Assembly: GCF_017876165.1 (NCBI RefSeq)
Contig: NZ_JAGINQ010000002.1
Span: 124,001-188,000, forward strand
Direction: 5' to 3'
Length of the DNA stretch: 64,000 bases
DNA from: Azospirillum soli
GTDB lineage: Bacteria; Pseudomonadota; Alphaproteobacteria; Azospirillales; Azospirillaceae
Shown: positions 55,143 through 63,635 of the stretch, in pieces
Layout: each line of letters begins with the position of its first letter
How positions within the stretch are numbered: the first letter of the stretch is position 1
Notes under the pieces: generated by a model
Seen by the model: the letters and a program-made list of their open reading frames with translations, nothing else
What the model was told of the DNA's origin: nothing
The model's database searches: none
Made by a program: the position numbers and the translations under genes

Positions 55143-55397
55143 ATGACCGATACGGGGTTGGTGATCGAGTATGCGAACCGGTTCGAGGCAATCGCGGCGG
55201 ACGGGTTCGAGGGCAAGCCTTACGAGGCCGACCTGACCGATCTGGTGCGGCGCGTGAAGGCGCAGCCGGGACTTGCAGCCGGGGTCGCGCATGCCTTGGG
55301 GATTATGATCGGCTTCATCGAGGACAGCGACAAGGCACGGCGATTCGCGCCGAAGGTGGCGATCCTGCGCGAGGCAATCCACTTGCTGCATCTATAG
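55143..55397 (+). CDS. Small hypothetical protein after dsrE (84 aa)
   Basis: An alpha-helical, mildly acidic protein without recognisable family (YANRFEAIAADGFEGKPYEADLTDLVRRVKAQPGL, then ALGIMIGFIEDSDKARRFAPKVAILREAIHLLHL). There is no Cys, so it is not a sulfur carrier itself. The start ATG at 55143 lies 5 bases after the dsrE stop codon, suggesting translational coupling with the moeB-dsrE pair. A compound palindromic repeat follows and separates it from convergent phoB. Confidence 0.7.
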   Translation: MTDTGLVIEYANRFEAIAADGFEGKPYEADLTDLVRRVKAQPGLAAGVAHALGIMIGFIEDSDKARRFAPKVAILREAIHLLHL

Positions 55398-55416
55398 CAA
55401 AAAGGGGTTGCGACGA

Positions 55417-55523
55417 GCCCCCTTCCTCCCACGCTTCGCGTGGGCCCCTCCTTCCCCCACTGCGTGGGGGCAGGTTAGGAAGCCCTCCCCCGTGCGCAGC
55501 ATGGGGGAGGGTTGGGTGGGGGC
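55417..55523. repeat. Compound GC-rich palindromic intergenic repeat, copy C
   Basis: The right arm GGGTGGGGGC and the CCCTCCCCC/GGGGGAGGG hairpin match copies A and B. The left part diverges: an additional CCCACGC/GCGTGGG hairpin and a CCCCCAC/GTGGGGG hairpin are present. It lies between convergent genes. A 7-base direct repeat, GTTGCGA, flanks it on both sides. Confidence 0.75.
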
Positions 55524-55539
55524 CCGTTGCGATGCCCCG

Positions 55540-56244
55540 TCAGATTGACTTGGTATCCAGCGCGTATCCCGCCGAGCGCACGGTGCGGATCAGGTCCATG
55601 TCCGTGTCTTCGTTCATGGCCTTGCGCAGGCGGCGGATGTGGACGTCCACGGTGCGCGGCTCGACATAGACGTCGTGGCCCCAGACGATGTCGAGAAGCT
55701 GTTCGCGCGAGAAGACTCGGCCGGGATGCTGCATGAAATGACGCAGCAGGCGGAACTCGGTCGGGCCGAGATGAACGTCGCGACCGTTGCGGCGGACACG
55801 ATGCGCGGCCAGATCCATGGTCACGTCGGCGAACTGGAGCGTCTCGTCGGTGATCCCCGGCGTGGCGCGGCGCAGCACGGCGCGCATGCGGGCGACCAAC
55901 TCGGTCGGGGAAAAGGGCTTGGTGATGTAGTCGTCGGCGCCCGAATTCAGGCCACGCACCCGGTCGCCTTCCTCGCCGCGCGCCGTCAGCATGATGATCG
56001 GAATGTCGCGCATCTTGGCGTTGCGGCGCATCTGGCGGCAGACTTCCAGTCCCGACATCAGCGGCAGCATCCAGTCGAGCAGGACGATGTTCGGCGTCTG
56101 CTCCCCGGCCAGGAGCAGGGCTTCCTCGCCGTCGCTGGCGGCGTTCACCCGGAAGCCTTCCTTTTCCAGGTTGTACTTCAGCAGCGTCACGATGTCGGCT
56201 TCGTCCTCGACGATGAGGACGAGCGGCTTCAACGCCGAATTCAT
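55540..56244 (-). CDS. phoB: Phosphate response regulator PhoB (234 aa)
   Basis: OmpR-family regulator of the phosphate-starvation regulon. The receiver domain has the acidic pair VEDEAD and phospho-Asp in VLLDWMLPLMSG. The C-terminal winged helix (RDVHLGPTEFRLLRHFMQHPGRVFSREQLLDIVWG, YVEPRTVDVHIRRLRKAM) recognises PHO boxes. The start at 56244 is set by GGAGGAACC. It is the last gene of phoR-pstSCAB-phoU-phoB; having phoB at the far end from phoR is a variant order. The PHO box upstream of pstS is its expected binding site. Confidence 0.96.
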   Translation of the reverse strand: MNSALKPLVLIVEDEADIVTLLKYNLEKEGFRVNAASDGEEALLLAGEQTPNIVLLDWMLPLMSGLEVCRQMRRNAKMRDIPIIMLTARGEEGDRVRGLNSGADDYITKPFSPTELVARMRAVLRRATPGITDETLQFADVTMDLAAHRVRRNGRDVHLGPTEFRLLRHFMQHPGRVFSREQLLDIVWGHDVYVEPRTVDVHIRRLRKAMNEDTDMDLIRTVRSAGYALDTKSI

Positions 56245-56275
56245 GGTTCCTCCGCTCCCGCTACGCGTCTCGCCG

Positions 56276-57016
56276 TCACGCGGCATGGCCTGCCCCCTTA
56301 TCGTCCGATTCCGGCGACACCACCGCGAAACTGCTGCCGTCGCTCTTCGGCCGCTCGCCGCGGAGCGGAGCACCGACCACCAGGAAATGAATGGTCTCCG
56401 CGATGTTGGTCGCGTGGTCGCCGATCCGCTCCAGGTTCTTCGCCATGAACAGCAGATGCGTGCACGGCGTGATGTTGCGCGGATCCTCCATCATGTAGGT
56501 GAGGACCTCGCGGAACAGGCTGGTGTAGAGGTCGTCGAGATCCTCGTCCCGCTCCCACGCGGCGATGGCCTTCGCGACGTCCCGCTCGGTGTAGGCGTCG
56601 AGCACGTCCTTCATGATCTGCTCGACCAGCTTGCCCATGCGCGGGATCGCCACCGCCGGGCGCACCACCGGCACTTGGGCCAGCGCCAGCGACCGCTTGG
56701 CGATGTTGGAGGCGTAGTCGCCGATCCGCTCCAGATCGGAGGAGATCTTCAGCGCCGACACGATCTCCCGCAGGTCCTGGGCCAGCGGCTGGCGCAGAGC
56801 GAGCAGCCGGATCGTCTCGGCGTCGATGTCGCGCTCATACGCGTCGATGCGCTGGTCGGCCTGCATCACCTGGGCGGCGAGCCCGACGTCGCGCCGGGCC
56901 ACCGCCTTGACGGCGGCGTCCACCTGGGCTTCGGCCACCCCGCCCATCTGGGTGACCAGGTTGGCGAGGCGTTGCAGCTCCTGGGCGAAGGAGCGGACGA
57001 TGTGGTCTGTGCGCAT
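56276..57016 (-). CDS. phoU: Phosphate signalling protein PhoU (246 aa)
   Basis: Cytoplasmic helical protein that relays the state of the Pst transporter to PhoR. It has two PhoU repeats of three helices each; the metal-binding signatures ISSDLERIGDYASNIAKRS and FMAKNLERIGDHATNIAE are both intact. A charged tail (RGERPKSDGSSFAVV) follows. It lies between pstB and phoB on the same strand with short gaps. Confidence 0.97.
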   Translation of the reverse strand: MRTDHIVRSFAQELQRLANLVTQMGGVAEAQVDAAVKAVARRDVGLAAQVMQADQRIDAYERDIDAETIRLLALRQPLAQDLREIVSALKISSDLERIGDYASNIAKRSLALAQVPVVRPAVAIPRMGKLVEQIMKDVLDAYTERDVAKAIAAWERDEDLDDLYTSLFREVLTYMMEDPRNITPCTHLLFMAKNLERIGDHATNIAETIHFLVVGAPLRGERPKSDGSSFAVVSPESDDKGAGHAA

Positions 57017-57053
57017 GCTCCGCTCCTTCTCCGGCGGGCAGCACCGGCCCGGC

Positions 57054-57875
57054 TCAGCCGTAGCGGCCGGTGATGTAGCCCTGGGTGCGCTCGTCGCGCG
57101 GGTTGGTGAAGATTTCCTCGGTGTCGTCGCACTCCACCATGTCGCCCAGGTGGAAGAACGCGGTCTTCTGGGACACGCGGGCCGCCTGCTGCATGTTGTG
57201 GGTGACGATGACGATCGTGTAGTTCTCGCGCAGCTCGTCGATCAGCTCCTCGATGTGCGCGGTCGCGATGGGGTCGAGCGCCGAGCAGGGCTCGTCCATC
57301 AGGATCACCTCGGGGCTGACGGCGATGGCGCGGGCGATGCACAGGCGCTGCTGCTGGCCGCCGGACAGGCCGGTGCCCGGCTCGCGCAGGCGGTCCTTCA
57401 CCTCGTTCCACAGGCCGGCGCGTTCCAGCGACTTGGTGACGATCTCGTCCACCTCGTCGCGGTGGGTGGCCATGCCGTGGATGCGCGGGCCGTAGGCGAT
57501 GTTGTCGTAGATCGACTTCGGGAAGGGGTTCGGCTTCTGGAAGACCATGCCGACGCGGGCGCGCAGCTGCACGGCGTCGATGTTCTTGCCGTAGACGTCC
57601 TCGCCGTCGAGCGCGATCAGGCCTTCGACCCGGCAGTTCTCGATGGTGTCGTTCATGCGGTTCAGGCAGCGCAGGAACGTGGACTTGCCGCAGCCCGACG
57701 GCCCGATCAGGGCCATCACGCGGTTTTCCTGGATTTCCAGGTTGATGCCCTTCAGCGCCTGCTTGGCCCCGTAATAGACCTTCACGTCGCGGGCGACCAT
57801 CTTGATCGGGGGACCACCCGCGGAGGCGGAACGCGTCATGGCTGCACCGGCCGGGATTTGAGTCTGGACGCTCAT
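57054..57875 (-). CDS. pstB: Phosphate ABC transporter ATPase PstB (273 aa)
   Basis: ATP-binding subunit of the high-affinity phosphate importer. Walker A is GPSGCGKST, the Q-loop is in [25 protein letters not shown] (a PstB hallmark), the signature is LSGGQQQRL, Walker B is [13 protein letters not shown] and the H-loop is in [13 protein letters not shown] longer N-terminus of about 20 residues precedes the usual start; an internal ATG could also be used. It is separated from pstA by 4 bases. Confidence 0.97.
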   Translation of the reverse strand: MSVQTQIPAGAAMTRSASAGGPPIKMVARDVKVYYGAKQALKGINLEIQENRVMALIGPSGCGKSTFLRCLNRMNDTIENCRVEGLIALDGEDVYGKNIDAVQLRARVGMVFQKPNPFPKSIYDNIAYGPRIHGMATHRDEVDEIVTKSLERAGLWNEVKDRLREPGTGLSGGQQQRLCIARAIAVSPEVILMDEPCSALDPIATAHIEELIDELRENYTIVIVTHNMQQAARVSQKTAFFHLGDMVECDDTEEIFTNPRDERTQGYITGRYG

Positions 57876-57879
57876 GGGT

Positions 57880-59178
57880 TTACCAACGCCTCTCGAATTT
57901 CTTGCGCAGGAAGACGGCCAGGCCGTTCATCAGGATAAGGAAGCCCAGCAGGACCATGATGGCGGCCGAGGTGCGCTCGGTGAAGGCGCGCTCGGGGCTG
58001 TCGGCCCACATGAAGATCTGAACCGGAAGGACCGTCGCGCTGTCGGTGAAGCCGCCGGGGATGTCGACGATGAAGGCCACCATGCCGATCATCAGCAGCG
58101 GGGCCGTTTCGCCGAGCGCGCGCGACATGCCGATGATCGTGCCAGTCAGGATGCCGGGCAGAGCCAGCGGCAGCACGTGATGGGTCACCGTCTGCAACGG
58201 CGAGGCGCCGATGCCGAGTGCGGCTTCGCGGATCGACGGCGGCACCGACTTCAGCGCGACGCGGGACGCGATGATGATGACCGGCAGGGTCATCAGCGCC
58301 ATCACCAGACCGCCGACCACCGGGGCCGAACGCGGCAGGCCGAAGAAGCCGAGGAAGACCGCCAGACCCAGCAGACCGAAGATGATCGAGGGCACGGCCG
58401 CGAGGTTGTTGATGTTCACCTCGATCAGGTCGGTCCAGCGGTTCTTGGGCGCGAACTCCTCAAGGTAGACCGCGGCGGCGACGCCGATGGGAACCGACAG
58501 CAGCATGGTCACCACCAGCGTCAGGAAGGAGCCGACGATGGCGCCCCAGATGCCGGCCTGCTCCGGCTCGCGGCTGTCGCCGGCCGTGAACAGCGTGGTG
58601 TTGAACCCCGTCGAGATGGCACCCTGCGCGGTCAGCGTGTCGATGGCCTTGATCTTGATGTCGTTCAGGCGGCGTTCGGATTCCGGCACGTCGCGGCTGA
58701 TCGCCCCCTTGGCGAACTGGTCCACTTCGTCGTCGGCGCGCACCCAGACGGTCTGCTTGGTGCCGATCAGCGACGGGTTCTTGCTGACCATCGCTTCCAG
58801 TTCGTACGGCGCGCCGGAGGACAGAAGCTCGTTCAGCGAACGGCGCGACGCGCGGTCGGTGATCTCCGGCACCTGGGCGTAGAGCGCCTGGCGCAGCATC
58901 GCCATGTAGTTCCGCTCCTGCGCCAGAGCCGGGTCGATGGTCACCTCCAGCCTCATCTTCGTCTGCAGGAAGGCCGTGTAGCCTTTCGAGACGATCGAGC
59001 CGAGAAGCACCACCAGCATGATCGACGCCAGGGTGACGGCGAGCATGCCCGCCAGCTTGAAGCGCTGCTCCGCGGCGTAGCGACGGCGCAGGCGGGCGGC
59101 GAATTCCTCGCTCTGGTAGCGAGATTTGGAGGCGGCGACCGACATGGCCCGCGTATCCTGTTCCACGAGGTCAGTCAT
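57880..59178 (-). CDS. pstA: Phosphate ABC transporter permease PstA (432 aa)
   Basis: Inner-membrane permease with the usual six-span core (from about residue 205, [36 protein letters not shown], and [19 protein letters not shown], the EAA-type loop). The N-terminal half is an extra region: one span, then a long periplasmic or soluble segment (about residues 60-200), as in the longer alphaproteobacterial PstA proteins. Its start overlaps the pstC stop by 8 bases. Confidence 0.95.
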   Translation of the reverse strand: MTDLVEQDTRAMSVAASKSRYQSEEFAARLRRRYAAEQRFKLAGMLAVTLASIMLVVLLGSIVSKGYTAFLQTKMRLEVTIDPALAQERNYMAMLRQALYAQVPEITDRASRRSLNELLSSGAPYELEAMVSKNPSLIGTKQTVWVRADDEVDQFAKGAISRDVPESERRLNDIKIKAIDTLTAQGAISTGFNTTLFTAGDSREPEQAGIWGAIVGSFLTLVVTMLLSVPIGVAAAVYLEEFAPKNRWTDLIEVNINNLAAVPSIIFGLLGLAVFLGFFGLPRSAPVVGGLVMALMTLPVIIIASRVALKSVPPSIREAALGIGASPLQTVTHHVLPLALPGILTGTIIGMSRALGETAPLLMIGMVAFIVDIPGGFTDSATVLPVQIFMWADSPERAFTERTSAAIMVLLGFLILMNGLAVFLRKKFERRW

Positions 59179-60553
59179 ACTTCTCTCGATACTTCTGGAC
59201 CACCCGGAGGGCGACCATGTTGAGCGTCAGGGTGACGACGAAGAGCACGAGGCCGAGGCCGAAGGCCGACAGCGTCTTGGGGCTGTCGAATTCCTGGTCA
59301 CCGACCAGAAGGGTGGCGATCTGCGTGGTCACCGTGGTCACCGCGTCCAGCGGGTTCGCCGTCAGGTTGGCCGTCAGGCCGGCGGCCATGACCACTATCA
59401 TGGTTTCGCCAATGGCGCGGCTGACCGCCAGCATGATGGCGGCCACGATGCCCGGCAGGGCGGCCGGCAGAACGACCAGCCGGACCGTCTCCGACTTGGT
59501 GGCGCCGAGACCGTAGGAACCGTCGCGCAAGCTTTGCGGCACGGCGTTGATGACGTCGTCCGACAGCGAGCTGACGAAGGGAATGATCATCACGCCCATG
59601 ACGATGCCCGCCGCCAGCGCCGATTCCGAGCTGACGCCCAGACCCAGGCTCTGCCCCACGCCGCGCACGAAGGGCGCCATGGTCAGGGCGGCGAAGAAGC
59701 CGTAGACCACGGTCGGGATGCCGGCCAGGATCTCCAGGATCGGCTTCAGCCAGGTGCGCAGGTTCGGGTTGGCGTATTCGGACATGAAGATCGCCGCCAT
59801 CAGGCCCACCGGCACGGCGACCAGCATGGCGATGACCGTGATCAGCATGGTGCCGGCGAACAGCGGAACCGCGCCGAACGAGCCCGACGAGCCGACCTGG
59901 TCGGCGCGGATGGCCGTCTGCGGGCTCCAGTGCAGGCCGAACAGGAAGTCGATCGGCGAAACCACCGTGAAGAAGCGCACCGCCTCGAACAGCAGCGACA
60001 GCACGATGCCGACGGTCGTCAGAATGGCGACCAGCGAGCAGACCACCAGCGCGATGTTGACCGCGCGCTCCACCCGATTGCGGGCGCGCAGGTCCGGGCT
60101 GATCTGCCGGCGGGCGTAAAGCAGCCCGCCCATGGCGACGCAGGTCCCGATGACCAGAAGGCTCCAGCTGCCGATCGCGCGCAGCCGCGCGTATTGCTCG
60201 GCCGCGGCGATGACCGCCGGGTCGGAGTCGCGGCCCGTCGAGATGCCGTGCGCGAGGTTCAGGATGTCGGCGCGCAGCAGGTTCAGCGCCTGCTCGTTCA
60301 CCTGCGTCAGGCGGTCCGGAAGTCCGGCCAGGGTCATCTGCATGACCAGCCAGCCTTCCGACGCGTTCCAGAGCACGAACAGCAGAAGGGCCGGAAGGCC
60401 AGCCCAGAGCGCGACGTAAAATCCGTGGTACGACGGCACCGAATGAAGCTCGACGATGCGCCCCCCGACCGAACCGGCGGCGCGCGACCGGCCCATTTGG
60501 AAGCCTATGACCGTAAGCAGGGCCAGGATAAGAACAAGTACCGTGAGCTGCAT
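59171..60553 (-). CDS. pstC: Phosphate ABC transporter permease PstC (460 aa)
   Basis: Partner permease of PstA. The conserved core starts near residue 190 (LFAGTMLITVIAMLVAVPVGLMAAIFMSEYANPN) and includes AVSRAIGETMIVVMAAGL, the loop facing PstB. The N-terminal part is extended, with two or more additional spans and a loop containing LTQVNEQALNLLRADILNLAHG, matching the long PstC type of this group. A hairpin lies between it and pstS, so full-length operon transcription may be attenuated. Confidence 0.95.
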   Translation of the reverse strand: MQLTVLVLILALLTVIGFQMGRSRAAGSVGGRIVELHSVPSYHGFYVALWAGLPALLLFVLWNASEGWLVMQMTLAGLPDRLTQVNEQALNLLRADILNLAHGISTGRDSDPAVIAAAEQYARLRAIGSWSLLVIGTCVAMGGLLYARRQISPDLRARNRVERAVNIALVVCSLVAILTTVGIVLSLLFEAVRFFTVVSPIDFLFGLHWSPQTAIRADQVGSSGSFGAVPLFAGTMLITVIAMLVAVPVGLMAAIFMSEYANPNLRTWLKPILEILAGIPTVVYGFFAALTMAPFVRGVGQSLGLGVSSESALAAGIVMGVMIIPFVSSLSDDVINAVPQSLRDGSYGLGATKSETVRLVVLPAALPGIVAAIMLAVSRAIGETMIVVMAAGLTANLTANPLDAVTTVTTQIATLLVGDQEFDSPKTLSAFGLGLVLFVVTLTLNMVALRVVQKYREKYD

Positions 60554-60707
60554 GCGAACCCGCCGAATTAGGGCTGTTGACTGGTTCTCTTACCGGATCT
60601 GGACGGCTGCCGCCCGCCTTTCACGCGCCCATCCGCCATGCAAAAGCGGGGGAGAAGGGCGGCGCGGCGATGCCGGCCGGAAAGCGCACCAGTCGTCACG
60701 AACAAGA

Positions 60708-60733
60708 CCGGCGGCTTCCGAGGAAACCGCCGG
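60708..60733 (-). terminator. Attenuator or terminator between pstS and pstC
   Basis: A 12-bp GC-rich stem with one G-U pair (arms 60708-60719 and 60722-60733) begins 15 bases after the pstS stop codon, followed by TCTTGTT. It could explain higher expression of pstS than of the transporter genes. Confidence 0.6.
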
Positions 60734-60748
60734 CCATCATCGGTTGGA

Positions 60749-61786
60749 TCAGAGCTGCAACGGGGTCAGGTTGACCGCCGCGGAGCGGGCCGCGTCACGG
60801 TCCGCCTTCGGCAGGGCGATCAGGCCCTTGTCGGCCAGATAGCCCTCGTCGCCCATCGCACGCTCCGAGGTGTACTCGGCAACGTACTCGCGGATGCCCG
60901 GAATGACGCCGACATGCGCATTCTTGATGTAGACGTACAGCGAACGGGCGACCGGGTACTTGCCCGACGCGATGTTCTCATAGGCCGGGGTCACTTGGTC
61001 GATGTTGGCGGCCTGGAGCTTGTCGCGGTTCTGGTCGAGGAAGCTGTAACCGAAGATGCCGAAGGCGTCCGGATTGCCGGTCAGCTTCTGGACGATCAGG
61101 TTGTCGTTCTCGCCGGCTTCGACGAAGGCGCCGTCTTCACGGATGGTCAGGCAGGCCTTTTCGGCGGCCTTCTTGTCGGTGAGGATCTTGTGGACCTCCT
61201 TCGAGCAGCCCTCGCCCATCACCAGCTCGTTGAAGGCGTCGCGGGTGCCGGACGTCGGGGGCGGGCCGAGAACTTCGATCTCCTTGTTCGGGAGCTTCGG
61301 GTCGATGTCCGACCACTTCTTGTAGGGGTTGGCGACCATCTTGCCATCAACCGGCACTTCCTTGGCGAGCGCCTTCCAGACCTGCTCGCGGGAGAAGTCG
61401 GCGTGCGCGGCCGTCTTGGCCGAGGCGAAGACGATGCCGTCGAAGCCGATGCGCAGTTCGGTGATCTGCGTGACGCCGTTGGCGGCGCACTGCTCGACCT
61501 CGGACTTCTTGATGCGGCGGGACGCGTTGGCGACGTCCGGGTGCTGCGGGCCGACGCCGGCGCAGAACAGCTTCAGGCCGCCGCCGGTGCCGGTGGACTC
61601 CACGACCGGGGTCTTGAACTTGCCATCCTTGCCGAAAGCCTCGGCGGCGGCGGTGGTGAAGGGGAACACGGTCGAAGAACCGACGGCGCGGATCTGGTCG
61701 CGCGACTGGGCGTTGGCCGCGCCCGTCAGGGCGGCGGAGATGGCCACGGCCGCGGTGGCGGCGAGCGCGAGCTTCTTGATGATCAC
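60749..61786 (-). CDS. pstS: Phosphate-binding protein PstS (345 aa)
   Basis: Periplasmic phosphate receptor. A signal peptide of about 25 residues (IIKKLALAATAAVAISAALTGAANA) precedes RDQIRAVGSSTVFPF, whose VGSSTV loop contacts phosphate. PPPTSGTRDAFNELV is a second binding segment. The start is a GTG at 61786 with GGAGGG upstream; an ATG 19 codons further upstream has no such site. It is the first gene of the pst operon, expressed from the PHO box at 61907-61939. Confidence 0.96.
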   Translation of the reverse strand: MIIKKLALAATAAVAISAALTGAANAQSRDQIRAVGSSTVFPFTTAAAEAFGKDGKFKTPVVESTGTGGGLKLFCAGVGPQHPDVANASRRIKKSEVEQCAANGVTQITELRIGFDGIVFASAKTAAHADFSREQVWKALAKEVPVDGKMVANPYKKWSDIDPKLPNKEIEVLGPPPTSGTRDAFNELVMGEGCSKEVHKILTDKKAAEKACLTIREDGAFVEAGENDNLIVQKLTGNPDAFGIFGYSFLDQNRDKLQAANIDQVTPAYENIASGKYPVARSLYVYIKNAHVGVIPGIREYVAEYTSERAMGDEGYLADKGLIALPKADRDAARSAAVNLTPLQL

Positions 61787-61906
61787 GGAAATCCCTCCGA
61801 TGAACCCGATTGCCTCTTGTGCGGGGGGACGCCGTGCGCCCACGCCCTGCCGCGACCAATTGGCTTGGCTGCGTGCGGGGCGGACGTTAGTCGGGGAACG
61901 CGACTC

Positions 61907-61939
61907 GTTGATTACGGTTTTATGACAGTTTCGTGACGG
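61907..61939 (-). promoter_or_regulatory. Three-unit PHO box upstream of pstS
   Basis: Three adjacent 11-base direct repeats read on the minus strand CCGTCACGAAA, CTGTCATAAAA and CCGTAATCAAC. The middle unit is an almost perfect PhoB half-site, CTGTCATAAAA. The box lies about 120-150 bases upstream of the pstS start and downstream of phoR. Confidence 0.85.
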
Positions 61940-61965
61940 CGTCCGTTTTCCGTCACGCCGACGCT

Positions 61966-63480
61966 TCAGGCCTGCCGACGCGCGGGAATCGAGGCTTCCG
62001 CCGACTCGGCGACCGGCAGGTAGACGGTGAAGGTGCTGCCCACCCCAACCTCGCTCTCGATGGTCAGGCGGCCCCGGTGGCGGTTCAGGATGTGCTTGAC
62101 GATGGCGAGGCCGAGGCCCGTGCCGCCCATGGCGCGGGAACGCGCGGCGTCCACGCGGTAGAAGCGCTCGGTCAGGCGCGGCAGGTGAGTGCGGGCGATG
62201 CCATCGCCCTGGTCGCGCACGGCGACCGCCACCATGGGGTGCCCGCGCCCTCCCCGCCCCGGCAACGGCACCATGCCGGCGAAGCCCACCACCGTCCCGT
62301 CGGCGACGGATACGGCGATGGTCACGTCGGTGCCCTCCCGCGTGTATTTGATGGCGTTGCTGACGAGGTTCTGGAACACCTGGGTCAACTGGTCTTCGTC
62401 GCCGATGACCGGGGGCAGACCGTCCGGCGCTTCCAGCGTCAGGCGGATGCGGCGGCTGGCGGCCTTCAGTTCCAGCGACGCCATGACGCTGTCCAGCCGG
62501 TCCAGCACATCAACCGTGCCGGCCGGCGGCATGTGCTCGTCCAGCTCGATCCGCGACAGGGACAGCAGGTCGTTGACGAGGCGGGCCATGCGGCTGGCCT
62601 GATCGTGCATGATCGACAGGAAGCGCTCGTGCGCGTCCAGATCCTCGCGGGCCGGACCGCGCAGAGTCTCGATGAATCCCAGCAGCGAGGACAGCGGTGT
62701 GCGCAGCTCGTGGCTGGCGTTGGCGATGAAGTCGGCGCGCATCTGCTCCGACCGGCGCAGCGCGGTGATGTCGTGCAGGGTCAGGATGACCATCTTGGAC
62801 GAGCCGGGTTCCGGCGGCGGAAACTCCCCGTCGTCGCGGTCGGCGGCGGCGGCGACCGGCTGCGGCAGGCGGCGCTGGAAGGGCTTCACGCGCACCTCGA
62901 ACATGCGCTCCACCGGGACCGGCAGGCTGAATTCGAGGTTGCGCGACGCCGCTCCGCCGAGCACCGCGTCCACCGCCTCCAGCACGCTGGGGTTCCGCAA
63001 GCTGGCGGCGAGGTCGCGGCCGAGGATGCGCTCGCCGAACAGGCCACGCGCCGCCTGGTTGGCCCGCACCACCGTCCGGTCGAAGGCGACCAGGACGAAG
63101 GGGTCGTGCAGAGCCTCGATGATCGACTCGTTGGCCTCCAGCTGCGCCTGGACCTGTTCGGTGCGGCGCGCCATCACGCGGTGCAGCCGGGCCACGGAGG
63201 CCGTCAGCGCCCGCACCGGCCCCGACCCGGCGGTCGGCGGCGGGGCCGCGTCGGGATCCTCGGCGAGCTGGGTGACGCAGTCGGCGACCGCCCGCACGTC
63301 CAGATAATAGAAGCGCAGCGTCAACACGGCGCCGGCCAGCGCGAGCAGCGCGCCGCCGATGGCCAGACCCGGCGCGATCTCCCCATGCCGGACGAGCAGG
63401 GCCAGAGCCCCCAGGAGCGGCGCCAGCATCAGAGCGGCGGCGAGAATCAACCGGAGCGGCGGCATCACCTTGGGACTCAT
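61966..63480 (-). CDS. phoR: Phosphate regulon sensor kinase PhoR (504 aa)
   Basis: Membrane-bound histidine kinase for PhoB. Two N-terminal spans (residues 7-30 and 36-58) are separated by a very short periplasmic loop, as in PhoR, which senses the Pst/PhoU state rather than phosphate itself. A PAS domain lies at about 115-240. HisKA has His257 in IANASHELRTPLSSLLGF, and the ATPase domain contains FQNLVSNAIKYT, DQGDGI and GTGLGLAIV. It lies upstream of pstS on the same strand, with the PHO box between. Confidence 0.95.
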   Translation of the reverse strand: MSPKVMPPLRLILAAALMLAPLLGALALLVRHGEIAPGLAIGGALLALAGAVLTLRFYYLDVRAVADCVTQLAEDPDAAPPPTAGSGPVRALTASVARLHRVMARRTEQVQAQLEANESIIEALHDPFVLVAFDRTVVRANQAARGLFGERILGRDLAASLRNPSVLEAVDAVLGGAASRNLEFSLPVPVERMFEVRVKPFQRRLPQPVAAAADRDDGEFPPPEPGSSKMVILTLHDITALRRSEQMRADFIANASHELRTPLSSLLGFIETLRGPAREDLDAHERFLSIMHDQASRMARLVNDLLSLSRIELDEHMPPAGTVDVLDRLDSVMASLELKAASRRIRLTLEAPDGLPPVIGDEDQLTQVFQNLVSNAIKYTREGTDVTIAVSVADGTVVGFAGMVPLPGRGGRGHPMVAVAVRDQGDGIARTHLPRLTERFYRVDAARSRAMGGTGLGLAIVKHILNRHRGRLTIESEVGVGSTFTVYLPVAESAEASIPARRQA

Positions 63481-63588
63481 GGGCGGCGGTGCTTTCCCAT
63501 GTGGACAGATCCGGCCTTATTACACCATTTCCAAAGCGGCGGTGCGCGCGTCACGAAAGTTTAATGCTGCCTTTGATGCTGCGGGGAG

Positions 63589-63627
63589 TCCGCCGGGACG
63601 GGAGCGGAAGGCCCCTGCCCCGGCGGA
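63589..63627 (-). terminator. Inverted repeat after the RTX-type gene
   Basis: TCCGCCGGG (63589-63597) and CCCGGCGGA (63619-63627) are perfect arms with a 21-base partly paired loop, 10 bases downstream of the RTX-type stop codon. It lacks a T-run on the minus strand. Confidence 0.4.
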
Positions 63628-63635
63628 TTTCTCAT

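Noticed and set aside
63549..63562. Single PHO-like unit CGTCACGAAAG upstream of phoR
   Set aside because: Only one unit, on the plus strand and pointing away from phoR; too little for a PHO box.
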